A stretch of 64,000 nucleotides of DNA, taken from positions 620,001 through 684,000 of the forward strand of contig FMBT01000296.1 in assembly GCA_900095095.1 (NCBI GenBank), in the 5' to 3' direction. Below are positions 33,867 through 43,040 of the stretch, piece by piece (position 1 is the first letter of the stretch; each line of letters starts with the position of its first letter). Under the pieces are notes generated by a model that was given only the letters and a program-made list of their open reading frames with translations, was not told the origin of the DNA and ran no database searches. The position numbers were made by a program, and so were the translations under genes. Source of the DNA: Fragilariopsis cylindrus CCMP1102 (taxonomy: Eukaryota; Bacillariophyta; Bacillariophyceae; Bacillariales; Bacillariaceae).

Positions 33867-34510
33867 CATTGAGCTAGTTCCACGCGGAGATTTATTCAAT
33901 GCTTTTGACAGATCCCCCGGCGGCGCGAAAATTCAGAAGAATGTTGTCTGTTTGAGGGGTGTAACGCGCCAAAATTGGTACTAGTGTATCTAAAATAAGT
34001 CCTACCGGTACGTCGATATTATTTATAAGTACAGTATGATAAGATATACTGTACTGTAGATAGCTAGTACTGTAACACTCTCTACTAAAATTTCACACTC
34101 GGTCGTATCGATTTTACCCTTATTTGGTAGTATAACAGGAGAACTTTTGGTGCCCACCAATATTGCTCGAACATTAAAAGTTACAATCCGCTACGTGATT
34201 ACAAGAAATCAATGTAGTATAGTATATAGAGATAATAACGACCTCAGTTCTTTATAAAAAGGTTGGCACTGCAAGAAGAAATCAATAATTGGAACAGTTG
34301 TGAAGAAAGATACTGCTGAAGTTTGTTTAAATACTCTATTTTTCTAGCTCAAATTGCGCCACTTTACGCTATACATTGACTCTACACCGTTGATTATTCG
34401 ATATTAATAGTACTCAATCGTGTTTCTATTAGTAGACTTTAATGTGTACGATCATCCTTGTCAAACAAACAAATAGAAAAACCTGTTGTTCTTCGACGAT
34501 TTGCTTGTGA
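33867..34510. other. Spacer, no gene seen
   Basis: Begins at the apparent edge of the element. One TACCGGTA word at 34003. No coding signal. Confidence 0.5.
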
Positions 34511-34517
34511 AATTAGC

Positions 34518-34812
34518 ATTATAAACGCATATTCGTGTGATGGCTGTCAACACAATTGTTCTTTAGATGTACAGTACAGGACCATCCTGTAAGTGCAATT
34601 TCTGCGTCTGGCAGTCGAATGACGCCTGTCGACATGGTATTATAACGCATATTTGTGTGATGGCTGTCAACACAGCATATTCGTGTGATGGCTGTCAACA
34701 CAGCATATTCGTGTGATGGCTGTCAACACAATTGTTCTTTACATTTAGGATCATGCTGTATGTAGTGCAATTTCTGCATCTGTCAGTCGAATGACGCCTG
34801 TCGACATGGTGT
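34518..34812. repeat. Tandem duplication with internal 29-bp triplication
   Basis: A ~122-bp unit at 34518-34639 recurs at 34640-34812 (GTGTGATGGCTGTCAACACA ... GAATGACGCCTGTCGACATG). In the second copy the GTGTGATGGCTGTCAACACA segment is present three times. Confidence 0.85.
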
Positions 34813-35275
34813 GCGTGGAAGTTCTTCTCAGTTCAATATGTATCAATGACGATTGATGTGCGATTGTATTATTGATACTTGGACTTGGATAAGTCCTTCC
34901 TACCGGTATGCGTTTGTGTTTTATCTCAGTCGAATGGAGGCCGTTCTTCTCAGATAAATATGCAATTGCGGATAATCAACGGTCGATTAATGTGCGATTG
35001 TATGTGACAACTTGCTTGTATGGTAATGTACGATGTTCCTTCTTTACTGTTCGCAGAAGATCGATCTTCATGATAGAATGACCGTATTGTTGCTCAAGCG
35101 TTTTAAACTTTTGTCAAAGTCATTAAAATATTTTGGAAGAGTGTCAAAGAATGAATCCTGAAAAAGCCCAAGCAGATTCTCGGAGTGATGTATGTTCTAC
35201 TAGTATTCTTAAGAGTTCTGATTGTTGAGTGACAACTCATTCTCACATAATGATTGATTCACAGTCTGTCGAGTA
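34813..35275. other. Spacer, no gene seen
   Basis: AT-rich sequence between two repeat blocks. One TACCGGTA word at 34901. No coding signal. Confidence 0.45.
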
Positions 35276-35278
35276 ATT

Positions 35279-35660
35279 GCTAGAGAGGTTCGTTTTAATT
35301 ATTCTCTATGCGTCATTCGTGAATTACGACTGCCGGCAGAGTGATTCTTCAACCAGCCTATTGTACTACTGGTATGCTCAGTTCTCATGCAAGTGCATAC
35401 GCTTTTAAGTAAAGCATTCCCAGTTCATTAAACAAAAGGTAATATTCTATTTTGCAATTCTGCTCGAGAGGTTCATTTTAATTATTTTCTATGCGTCATT
35501 CGTGAATTACGACTGCAAAACAGTGTGAATCTTCAACCTGTTCGCAGTTTATGCTCATGCAAGTGCATATTATGCTTAAGTAAAGCAATCCCAGTTCATG
35601 AAACAAAAGGTAATAGTGTTCTTCTAATTTTCCTATACGTGATTCGTGGAATTACGACTT
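35279..35660. repeat. Three degenerate tandem units upstream of the HSF gene
   Basis: Units starting near 35279, 35462 and 35612 share GCGTCATTCGTGAATTACGA, CTCATGCAAGTGCATA, AAGTAAAGCA and CCCAGTTCAT.AAACAAAAGG. They lie 0.6-1 kb upstream of the HSF start. Confidence 0.8.
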
Positions 35661-36283
35661 AGTATTCTACAGCATGTGTTCTATTGTACTATTGTAAGTG
35701 CAACTTTTTTAATATATTTCCATTCCCAGTTCCATAACACATTCTTTTTTATTTCGTTTACTTAAGTGCGTGCGTCGACTCACATCTGTCAGAATTACAT
35801 TTTCATTATTCTCCCATTGAAATGTTCTCTTTTTAAAAAATTTCAAGTGCGTTGGTAGTTGAGAATTATTTTTGATATTTTACCGTATCTGAAGTATGTA
35901 AACATATATGGATGTCATCGCTTGAAGAGTCATTCCCTTAATTTCAATAAGTAAAGAGATATTGCCTCTATTCTTAAGTTCTTCTTTTATTTAGGACCTA
36001 CATACGCATCAATCTATCACAAATTAATTATCCCCAATCGTCAGAATCCACGAATACAATAGAACGTTTAATGTACTACCGTAGGAAAAATATCTTTTCA
36101 TTGATAAGGACCTCGTATATAATCCGGAAAAATGCATAGAGGATAGAGCGAGGTGTAGATAATTTCGAAAAGACCTTAGTTCTCTTTTTTATCGCCTCCT
36201 TCTTATCTCACAAAATTAAATTCTCAATACTCCAAACGCCTACCTAAAACTAATATTAATCAACAGACATTAATCTAAACACG
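35661..36283. other. Presumed promoter region of the HSF gene
   Basis: AT-rich. No clear consensus elements were identified by eye. Confidence 0.4.
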
Positions 36284-37324
36284 ATGACGACAATGACAAT
36301 GACCAGACAGGTATCTATAGGTGACATCGCCGGCGCCAATATCGAGAAGTATACCAAGACGAGTAAACAAGTTAGCACTAACAAGCCGAAAAGAAGTAAG
36401 AAGCGACCACCTGTATTTCCAGCACGTCTATACGATCTGTTAGAAAATGCTGAAGCTGAAGGTTACGATCATCTGATAAGGTGGACACCGGATGGTCAAT
36501 CATTCAAGATTCAAGACAATGGAAAGGATAAAGCAATTGTTGCTATTCTGAAACGAAATTTCAATCAAACAAGATTTAAATCGTTCTTAAGACAATTACA
36601 ATTATATGGATTTGAACGACGATTCAAGGGACAAAGTCGTGGTGAATGTTCACATCCAATGTTTATCCGTGGACGAAAAGACCTTCTATACAAGAAATCA
36701 ATTGAAGAATTTCAAGATGCAGCTAATGATACAGCACCAACAAGTCCCGTATCAAGTAGCAGCAGCACGCCTACGTCATGTCCTTCAAGCTCAAGCGTAC
36801 CTGCTCAAGATGTATCATCTTCCTCATCATCTGCGCCTATTCCTTTTACGGCTACTGCTGCTGATGTTACCACCGCTGTTGCAGCCACCAGCCATGCTCC
36901 TAACGGCCACCGACACACAGTGAGTCGTGATATCGATACGACCTTTTTTCAAGCGATGTCCTCGATTCCACTACCGACACTGTCAAATGCAGTGACGACG
37001 AATCTCTTGCCACAACAGCAACAGCAGCCATGCTCAGCATTCTCTAATTCATTTGATAATGAACCGAAATGTGAATATTTTAATAATTCATCTATCCCAA
37101 CAAGACTTGTAAATCTCGTCCTACGAGAAGAAGATTACGTAATGGACGATGATGCTGCAGATGATGATGCCAGTGTCATTAATGTATTCAATCGTCATCT
37201 ATTTGATACAGATAATGAAGAAGAAAATGATGTTGACAAAGCTTGTCGTGCCATTCCTTCTAATATTGATTATCCAGAATGGACAGGTTCTTCAATAGAA
37301 CTCGAGATATTACAAAAACTGTAA
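36284..37324 (+). CDS. Heat shock factor-type transcription factor
   Basis: A 346-residue intronless product. The HSF DNA-binding domain spans about residues 42-143: PPVFPARLYDLLENAEAEG, then IRWTPDGQSFKI, then the recognition segment NFNQTRFKSFLRQLQLYGF (winged helix-turn-helix), then CSHPMFIRGRKDLL. It would bind promoter heat-shock-like elements in the nucleus. A clear heptad HR-A/B trimerisation region is not obvious after the domain; a Ser/Thr/Ala-rich stretch follows. The acidic C-terminus (MDDDAADDDASV, DTDNEEENDVD) could activate transcription. Diatoms carry many HSF paralogues, so the family call is secure but the target set is unknown. A basic KPKRSKKR just before the domain may serve as nuclear signal. 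Confidence 0.93.
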   Translation: MTTMTMTRQVSIGDIAGANIEKYTKTSKQVSTNKPKRSKKRPPVFPARLYDLLENAEAEGYDHLIRWTPDGQSFKIQDNGKDKAIVAILKRNFNQTRFKSFLRQLQLYGFERRFKGQSRGECSHPMFIRGRKDLLYKKSIEEFQDAANDTAPTSPVSSSSSTPTSCPSSSSVPAQDVSSSSSSAPIPFTATAADVTTAVAATSHAPNGHRHTVSRDIDTTFFQAMSSIPLPTLSNAVTTNLLPQQQQQPCSAFSNSFDNEPKCEYFNNSSIPTRLVNLVLREEDYVMDDDAADDDASVINVFNRHLFDTDNEEENDVDKACRAIPSNIDYPEWTGSSIELEILQKL

Positions 37325-38305
37325 ATAAAAATATGTAATATATATCTTACCCCTGTAAAAACTTGCACATAACACAAAACTTTACATAAAATTTATAAAA
37401 CAAATTTACACAATGAAAATATTCTTACTACATCTACAGTCTATTCTAGTGTGTGTTATAGCCTAGTCTAGTTATTCGTATCTAGCTAAGCTTCGAGAGA
37501 CTACGGTACACTTGTATATGTGACTATTCTTGGCGGCAACTTCTGTTGTTGACGCCGACGACTACAGTAGACCGACGACTATGATAAATGGCAAACCTTC
37601 TTTAGCACATTCGTTTTCACAACACAAGAAGGGTACAAAGCAAAGTCAATTCAAAAGCAAAAAATCTATGAAATTAATTGTTTGCCTGCTGCCAGGATAA
37701 TCCAGGCAGACTGTAGGTGTTCTGTTTACGTTGTTTGTTTTTGACGCGGTCATCACCTGTATCATCAATGCCTCTGCAGTATTTTGGTACTTTTCCTTCC
37801 TTTTCTGTAGATACGATGTATTATTCGAAAAAAACCAGATGGGTAGTCGCGTCGTAGTAATTAAAACAAATACGGTTTAGCAAGCAAAAACCGTACCTTC
37901 CTACGAGATCTCGCATCCGGGGGCAGTACTAAAATCCCATACAGGATTCACTCAAAAACCTTACTTAACTTTAAATAATGCAACAAAGGGAGAACATGAT
38001 TTATCAAAGGGCAATTGCAAACTGTGATTGGATAGGAACATCACGGAAAGTAACGGCCACTGTAAATGTAAAGATGAATACAACATGGAAAGTCACACGC
38101 CACCAATCGAAAAAAAAGTATCACAAAGATACCCTAACAAAGGGAGAACATGATTTATCGAAAGGCAATCGTGTATCGCAAACTGTGATTGGATACCGTA
38201 GGAACATCATGGAAAGTCACGCGCTATTGTAAAGTAAAGATGATTTATTTTTGGGACTGAGATTTATCAGTCCTAAAATCTAATGCTTTTATTTTTAGGA
38301 CTGAG
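37325..38305. other. Intergenic with a tandem duplication
   Basis: Region 37980-38100 is repeated at 38127-38230 (AACAAAGGGAGAACATGATT, AACTGTGATTGGATA, GAACATCA.GGAAAGT). The open frame across it is a by-product. No gene called. Confidence 0.6.
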
Positions 38306-38309
38306 TTTA

Positions 38310-38750
38310 AAAAAAGAGTACATAGTAGTAGGTAGTAGAACAACAGGAAGGTGTATAATACGAAACAACACTAGTATGAGCAAAGCATGAAGCATTGTAG
38401 CAGCAACATTTAGAGCACAAAACAACAAAAGCATGACATAGAGTATTCATGAAGCAACTCATCATCAACAAGAAACTAACTAAACAAGAATAGAGCATGG
38501 CACCAATCTAGGTAACTAAGCAACAGCATAAAGCAACTTATCAGCAGTACATGGCATCAGCACAGCAATAAAGCATGATCAACACTAGTTAGTGAAATGA
38601 AACAACAAACAGCAAGCTCATTGAAATACTATGGCAGGAAATAAGGAAAGTAGCAGAGCATGAAACAGTAATATTTTAGATCCTCCTAGCTACTAGATCA
38701 TGATCAGGACCGTAAAATAAAACAACAGCATCAAGCTCATTGATGAAAAG
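38310..38750 (-). repeat. Interspersed repeat family R, copy 2
   Basis: Reverse-complement match to 19600-20100 over most of its length, with scattered small indels. See copy 1 for landmarks. Confidence 0.75.
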
Positions 38751-39891
38751 AGCTTACCCACCATGGGATTCCCAAAGGTATGTACATATAGGAGCATGAA
38801 ACAATTCCAGGAAATACCAACAATATATCACCATTATTACGGGACTGGACTGGAATGAAGACAAAAAATAGTACAGAAATAGTCACTAACAACGTACGTA
38901 CGTACGTACGATATAACAAAAATTCATAGTAGATTTCCCCCTTCCCTCCCTCGATCGAATACGGTAGTAGCGCCAGTTTGTTTGCCATTACGCGATAGAA
39001 ATTTCAAGTGACGAAGAAGAAAATGAAATATTGATTCGAATCTTCGATCTTCTAGATTCGATTGATTCTAGATTCGATTGATTCTAGATTCGATTCTAGA
39101 TTGATTCGATTCTTCACGAAGTACAAGTATCGATGCCCCCCCTATATAGCCTAGCCTATGCTATCAGAGGTTGAAGTTTTACCTGTACTAGTACAGCACA
39201 GTACAGCACTCCCACCTTTTTACTTACCAGTCTGCGCTGCACAAACTACAGTACAGTAGTACAGCGTACAAGTACAGTACAAGACAATTATCATCTGACT
39301 TTATTCAGTCATTCAACACAACTCACTCATATATTCTCTGTGGCTATTTTGTACCCTATAATACTCTCAAGTATGCAAGCAAGTGAAATGATCGAGCACA
39401 TGTTTGTAATGTGTTTTTTTTTGTTTTTATACCGCTATCACAAGTTGAGAGATGACAATATATATTTGAAGCAGAAGTATAGCAGAGTAGCTAGAGTGAG
39501 TGAGGTAATCTTTTAGGTATCTTGAAACTAAAACTAGAGACTTTCGTGGCATAATTATAAAGAAGAAGAAAAGAAAAATGGAATCAATATATTTATTTAT
39601 GATAAAAGTATTCGATCGTTCCATCATTATTTTTATTACAGTAGGTACGAAAAATTAATAAGCCAACTCAATAACTCGATCGGAATCGGAACATCAATAC
39701 AGTATGTGCACTACTGTACTGTACTGTATCCCCTACCGGTACTTTCGTCTCGACGACACCTGAGCAAAAGAATGTTGAAACTTACAAGATAAACTACCTA
39801 TTAACAAATAAATAAATAATGAATCAGTTACCGACTTTTTCTTGCTGTTTTCGATTATTATTATTATTATTATTATTCCTACTACTGTTTA
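38751..39891. other. Intergenic, simple repeats
   Basis: A CGTACGTA run at 38894-38910, a TTCTAGATTCGATTGA tandem at 39045-39110, and ACAGTAC-rich stretches at 39195-39285. No gene called. Confidence 0.55.
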
Positions 39892-41142
39892 CTACTGTTG
39901 TTTCCTTGTCATTTCTATTAAAGAAAATGTATGATTACTATTAGTAAATTCTTTATATACTGCTATACCGGATAAATATAATAATAGTAAAGCGTCATCA
40001 CAATCATCATCACAATAATACCAAGCGTCTGTATATTGGCAACGTTGACTTCTCATCAGTTTATGGACTGTCACCATTTTTTTATTACTACTTTTGCTAC
40101 TGCTGCTACTATTAGACTGATTATCATCATCATCTTCTTCTTGACGAAGATCTTTGTTATTGTTGTCGTCGTCGTAGCCTACTACTACCACGTCTATGTT
40201 AGTAGAAGCCGGTAATAGACGAGTTTCAGAAAACGACGATGACGATGACGGTAGTGATGCTGATGAATCATCTGACGACATCGACATCATTTGAAGCATT
40301 GTCACTATATCAAATTTTTCTTCAAATGCTTGTATATTTTGACCATCCCCAAAACTGATCCATTCGTCGTTATTATAGTATTCAAATCCAATTTTCCATA
40401 ATGATGATGATGATGATGATGATGGTGTTGATTTTGAATTTGAAATATTATTATCATTTTCATTGTTAATAATAGTACTACAATATTCTGTTAAATTTGC
40501 TATAATTCGATGATGTGTGGAATATAATTCATTTAGATCAAATTTTGTTGACATTTCAATTGTGACAATAACAGGATTATCATGATCATGATCATTATCA
40601 TTATCAGTATTGTTTGTTATTTCTGTGATTGTATATTTTTCCCAGGATGTTGGATGATTATGTTGATCTTTATATAACCAAACGTATGTATCATTTACTT
40701 GAAATCGTTGACGTAATATTCTATTTTGAATCATCTCAATAGTAGTGTTAGCCGATACTTCTTCTGCTCCTGCTGCTATTTCTGTCGTGACATCATCATC
40801 ATCATCGCCATCCTTATTATTATTATTATTAAGCCACGACGATAATACTATTCCAGTTCTTTGTCGATCTCGTTGTTGTCGTCTTCGTCTTCGTTGTTGT
40901 TGTTGTAACGAATCATAGGACAACAACGACGACGGTGGTGATGGTGAAGCAACAAAAGCGGAAACCGCAATATACGTCGTAGGTAATGTAGTAGTAGTAG
41001 TACTGTATGTTACATTGGTGAATACCTTTCGATCATACGATGATGAGAAGGTTACTAGTAGAAGGACTGCTGCTGACGTGATTGCAAACACACTAACAGA
41101 CGAAGAGGTAATAATCCTCCTCCTTAGTATTGTGTTGGTCAT
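39892..41142 (-). CDS. Probable plastid preprotein of unknown function
   Basis: A 416-residue intronless product. A hydrophobic leader (about residues 15-34) is followed by AVSAFVASP, which fits the signal-peptide/transit-peptide junction (ASAFAP-type, Phe at +1) of diatom plastid proteins. A basic Gln/Arg tract and GIVLSSWL follow, then an acidic spacer. The conserved-looking core starts near residue 137 (MIQNRILRQRFQVNDTYVWL, then SWEKYTITEI, then VTIEMSTKFDLNELYSTHHR, then WKIGFEYYNNDEWISFGDG). The tail has MVTVHKLMRSQRCQYTDAWY and a CDDDCDD cluster. No named domain recognised. The segment mix suggests a conserved algal protein interrupted by low-complexity insertions. Confidence 0.7.
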   Translation of the reverse strand: MTNTILRRRIITSSSVSVFAITSAAVLLLVTFSSSYDRKVFTNVTYSTTTTTLPTTYIAVSAFVASPSPPSSLLSYDSLQQQQRRRRRQQRDRQRTGIVLSSWLNNNNNKDGDDDDDVTTEIAAGAEEVSANTTIEMIQNRILRQRFQVNDTYVWLYKDQHNHPTSWEKYTITEITNNTDNDNDHDHDNPVIVTIEMSTKFDLNELYSTHHRIIANLTEYCSTIINNENDNNISNSKSTPSSSSSSSLWKIGFEYYNNDEWISFGDGQNIQAFEEKFDIVTMLQMMSMSSDDSSASLPSSSSSFSETRLLPASTNIDVVVVGYDDDNNNKDLRQEEDDDDNQSNSSSSSKSSNKKMVTVHKLMRSQRCQYTDAWYYCDDDCDDALLLLYLSGIAVYKEFTNSNHTFSLIEMTRKQQ

Positions 41143-43040
41143 TGTTCGTTTACCAGGTACTGCAGTTCTACGATTATACTTTGGTGAATAGCAATAAGAA
41201 TTGAAGTTTCTACGATTACACTTTGGTTATAATAGCGCTCTCGGGTACTGTGAGGGTCTATATCAATACTTCTTGGGCCCAGTCATACAACTCTCTGCTT
41301 TTTCTCTCTCCCCCTGCTACTAATTTTATATTATTATTATATCTTCGGTCCCTTATACTACGACTAGGAAGAGACGTAATAACTATACTTGTTGGTCCTA
41401 ATGAGATCTACTAGTAATTATTGTCGAACAATGAACGAGAATGATATGTGTTTTTTTTCGAATATTTATTGCTGCTTGGTCATTTCTTTTGTGATATTAT
41501 GATCCGATTTCGTGTACCGTAGTGGAGTAGTGTAGTGTACAATTACTGATATTAGTATGTTAATACCGAATTGGTATCGGTGGATAGTCCTATTAAATGG
41601 GGTTATTTTTATTATCCTTATATTAGAATTGAGTTGGTGTTGACTTTGGTTCTCAGCCTATTAGAACTCCCCATTGCAATGAGTTGTTGTTTTCTATACG
41701 ATGACTGAATGAGAATGACTGTTGCTGTGAAGAATTTGAAATTTGTAACGACAAGTTCGCGCGCGTCGGGCGAACTCGAACCACGAACCAATCCAATTCC
41801 GATAAGTCGGAATCAGTTCCGACAAGTCGGAATCAGTTTCGAAAAGACGGAATCAATTCCGACAATTCTACGCGCGGTATGCGCGTACCCGTCTTGTTAT
41901 GCGGTTTTAGCAAGGTACAGTACATTGCTTACGTGTATTTCGAGCTTTTATCGTGTGTTTGAATATTTTTGATTTAAGAATTTAAGCGCATTATGGTGGA
42001 AGAAATTATTTAATTTTTGAATTCCTTATATACCCTCCGTTATAGTTAAGGGATAACTCTTATTCTTCTCGGTTCACGACAATGATGATAATAATATTAT
42101 GATGCATATTATGCTCCGATTATTACTGTACAGTTCTTCTTCTCGGGTGTTTCAAAATTGCGACACACTGCCTGGGCAACTAACTTAACTTAACTTAACG
42201 ATTAGAGCGACGATCGAACTGAACTGAAATGAAATGAAATGAAATGAAATGAAATGAAATGAAATGAAATGAAATGAAATGAACTGAATTGAACTGAACT
42301 ATACTCTCGGACTGATAAGATTACTACGATTAGAGGGAGTCGATTAGAGTCTCGAATCGAGATGAGCCAAGTCAAGTCTCTCTTTATATCACTTCTTACT
42401 TATACAATTGGATCTCTCATCATCAAAAATTATTGCTGCCTGCGGGCAACTTCTAGTGTGTGTGTGTGTAGTATTTATTTTCGTTAATACGATTAGAATA
42501 TATGTACTCGTCGCGTCGGACCTTCTAATTATCATTAGTAGGGGGGACAGCTAGTACTGTGACTGTAATTTCGATTTACGGTGTCTCTCTTTCTTTACAC
42601 TACTCTCTTCTCTAATCTTATTTTTCTCTTCTAGCTCGGGCCTGTTCCAATATCTATTCTCTCTCTGCTGTTGGTCATTATATCTGCTGTTGTTGTCCGG
42701 TTCTTTCAGTATATACAAAACCTATTATTTAAAAGCTGTGGCGCCGCTCCTACAGTGGATGTATTGGAAGTGTAGGATCAGTGCAATTGACGACAGATTT
42801 GGAGTTACTTCTACTTAATAGACATACTAATACAGATTAATAATAGACTAGATTTTCTAAGGCAGTAAGGAGCGGAGGGGCAGCTTTTAAATAACAAGTT
42901 ATATATATATATATATATATATATGGTGTATATGGTGTATATGGTGTATGTGTCATGGTACGTTTCTCTCTCTCTCTCTCTCTCTCTTTGAGAACAAGCT
43001 ACCGTATATATGCATTTTCTTCTAGTCCTAAAAAAATTAG
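41143..43040. other. Intergenic with a dyad array and microsatellites
   Basis: No gene called. It contains the 20-bp dyad array (41797-41870), (GAAAT)n at about 42226-42280 flanked by GAACT units, (TA)n at about 42900-42924, GGTGTATAT repeats, and (TC)n at about 42967-42988. Confidence 0.6.
41797..41870. promoter_or_regulatory. Array of four 20-bp units, each a small palindrome
   Basis: Units start at 41797, 41817, 41837 and 41857 (the last partial). The best unit is TTCCGACAAGTCGGAATCAG, in which TTCCGAC and GTCGGAA form a perfect dyad. GC-rich words (GCGCGCG, TACGCGCGG) flank both sides. It lies about 650 bp upstream of the minus-strand gene starting at 41142. It could be a multi-site binding element; function inferred. 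Confidence 0.6.

Noticed and set aside
37978-38232. 84-codon plus-strand frame
   Set aside because: Explained by a local tandem duplication.
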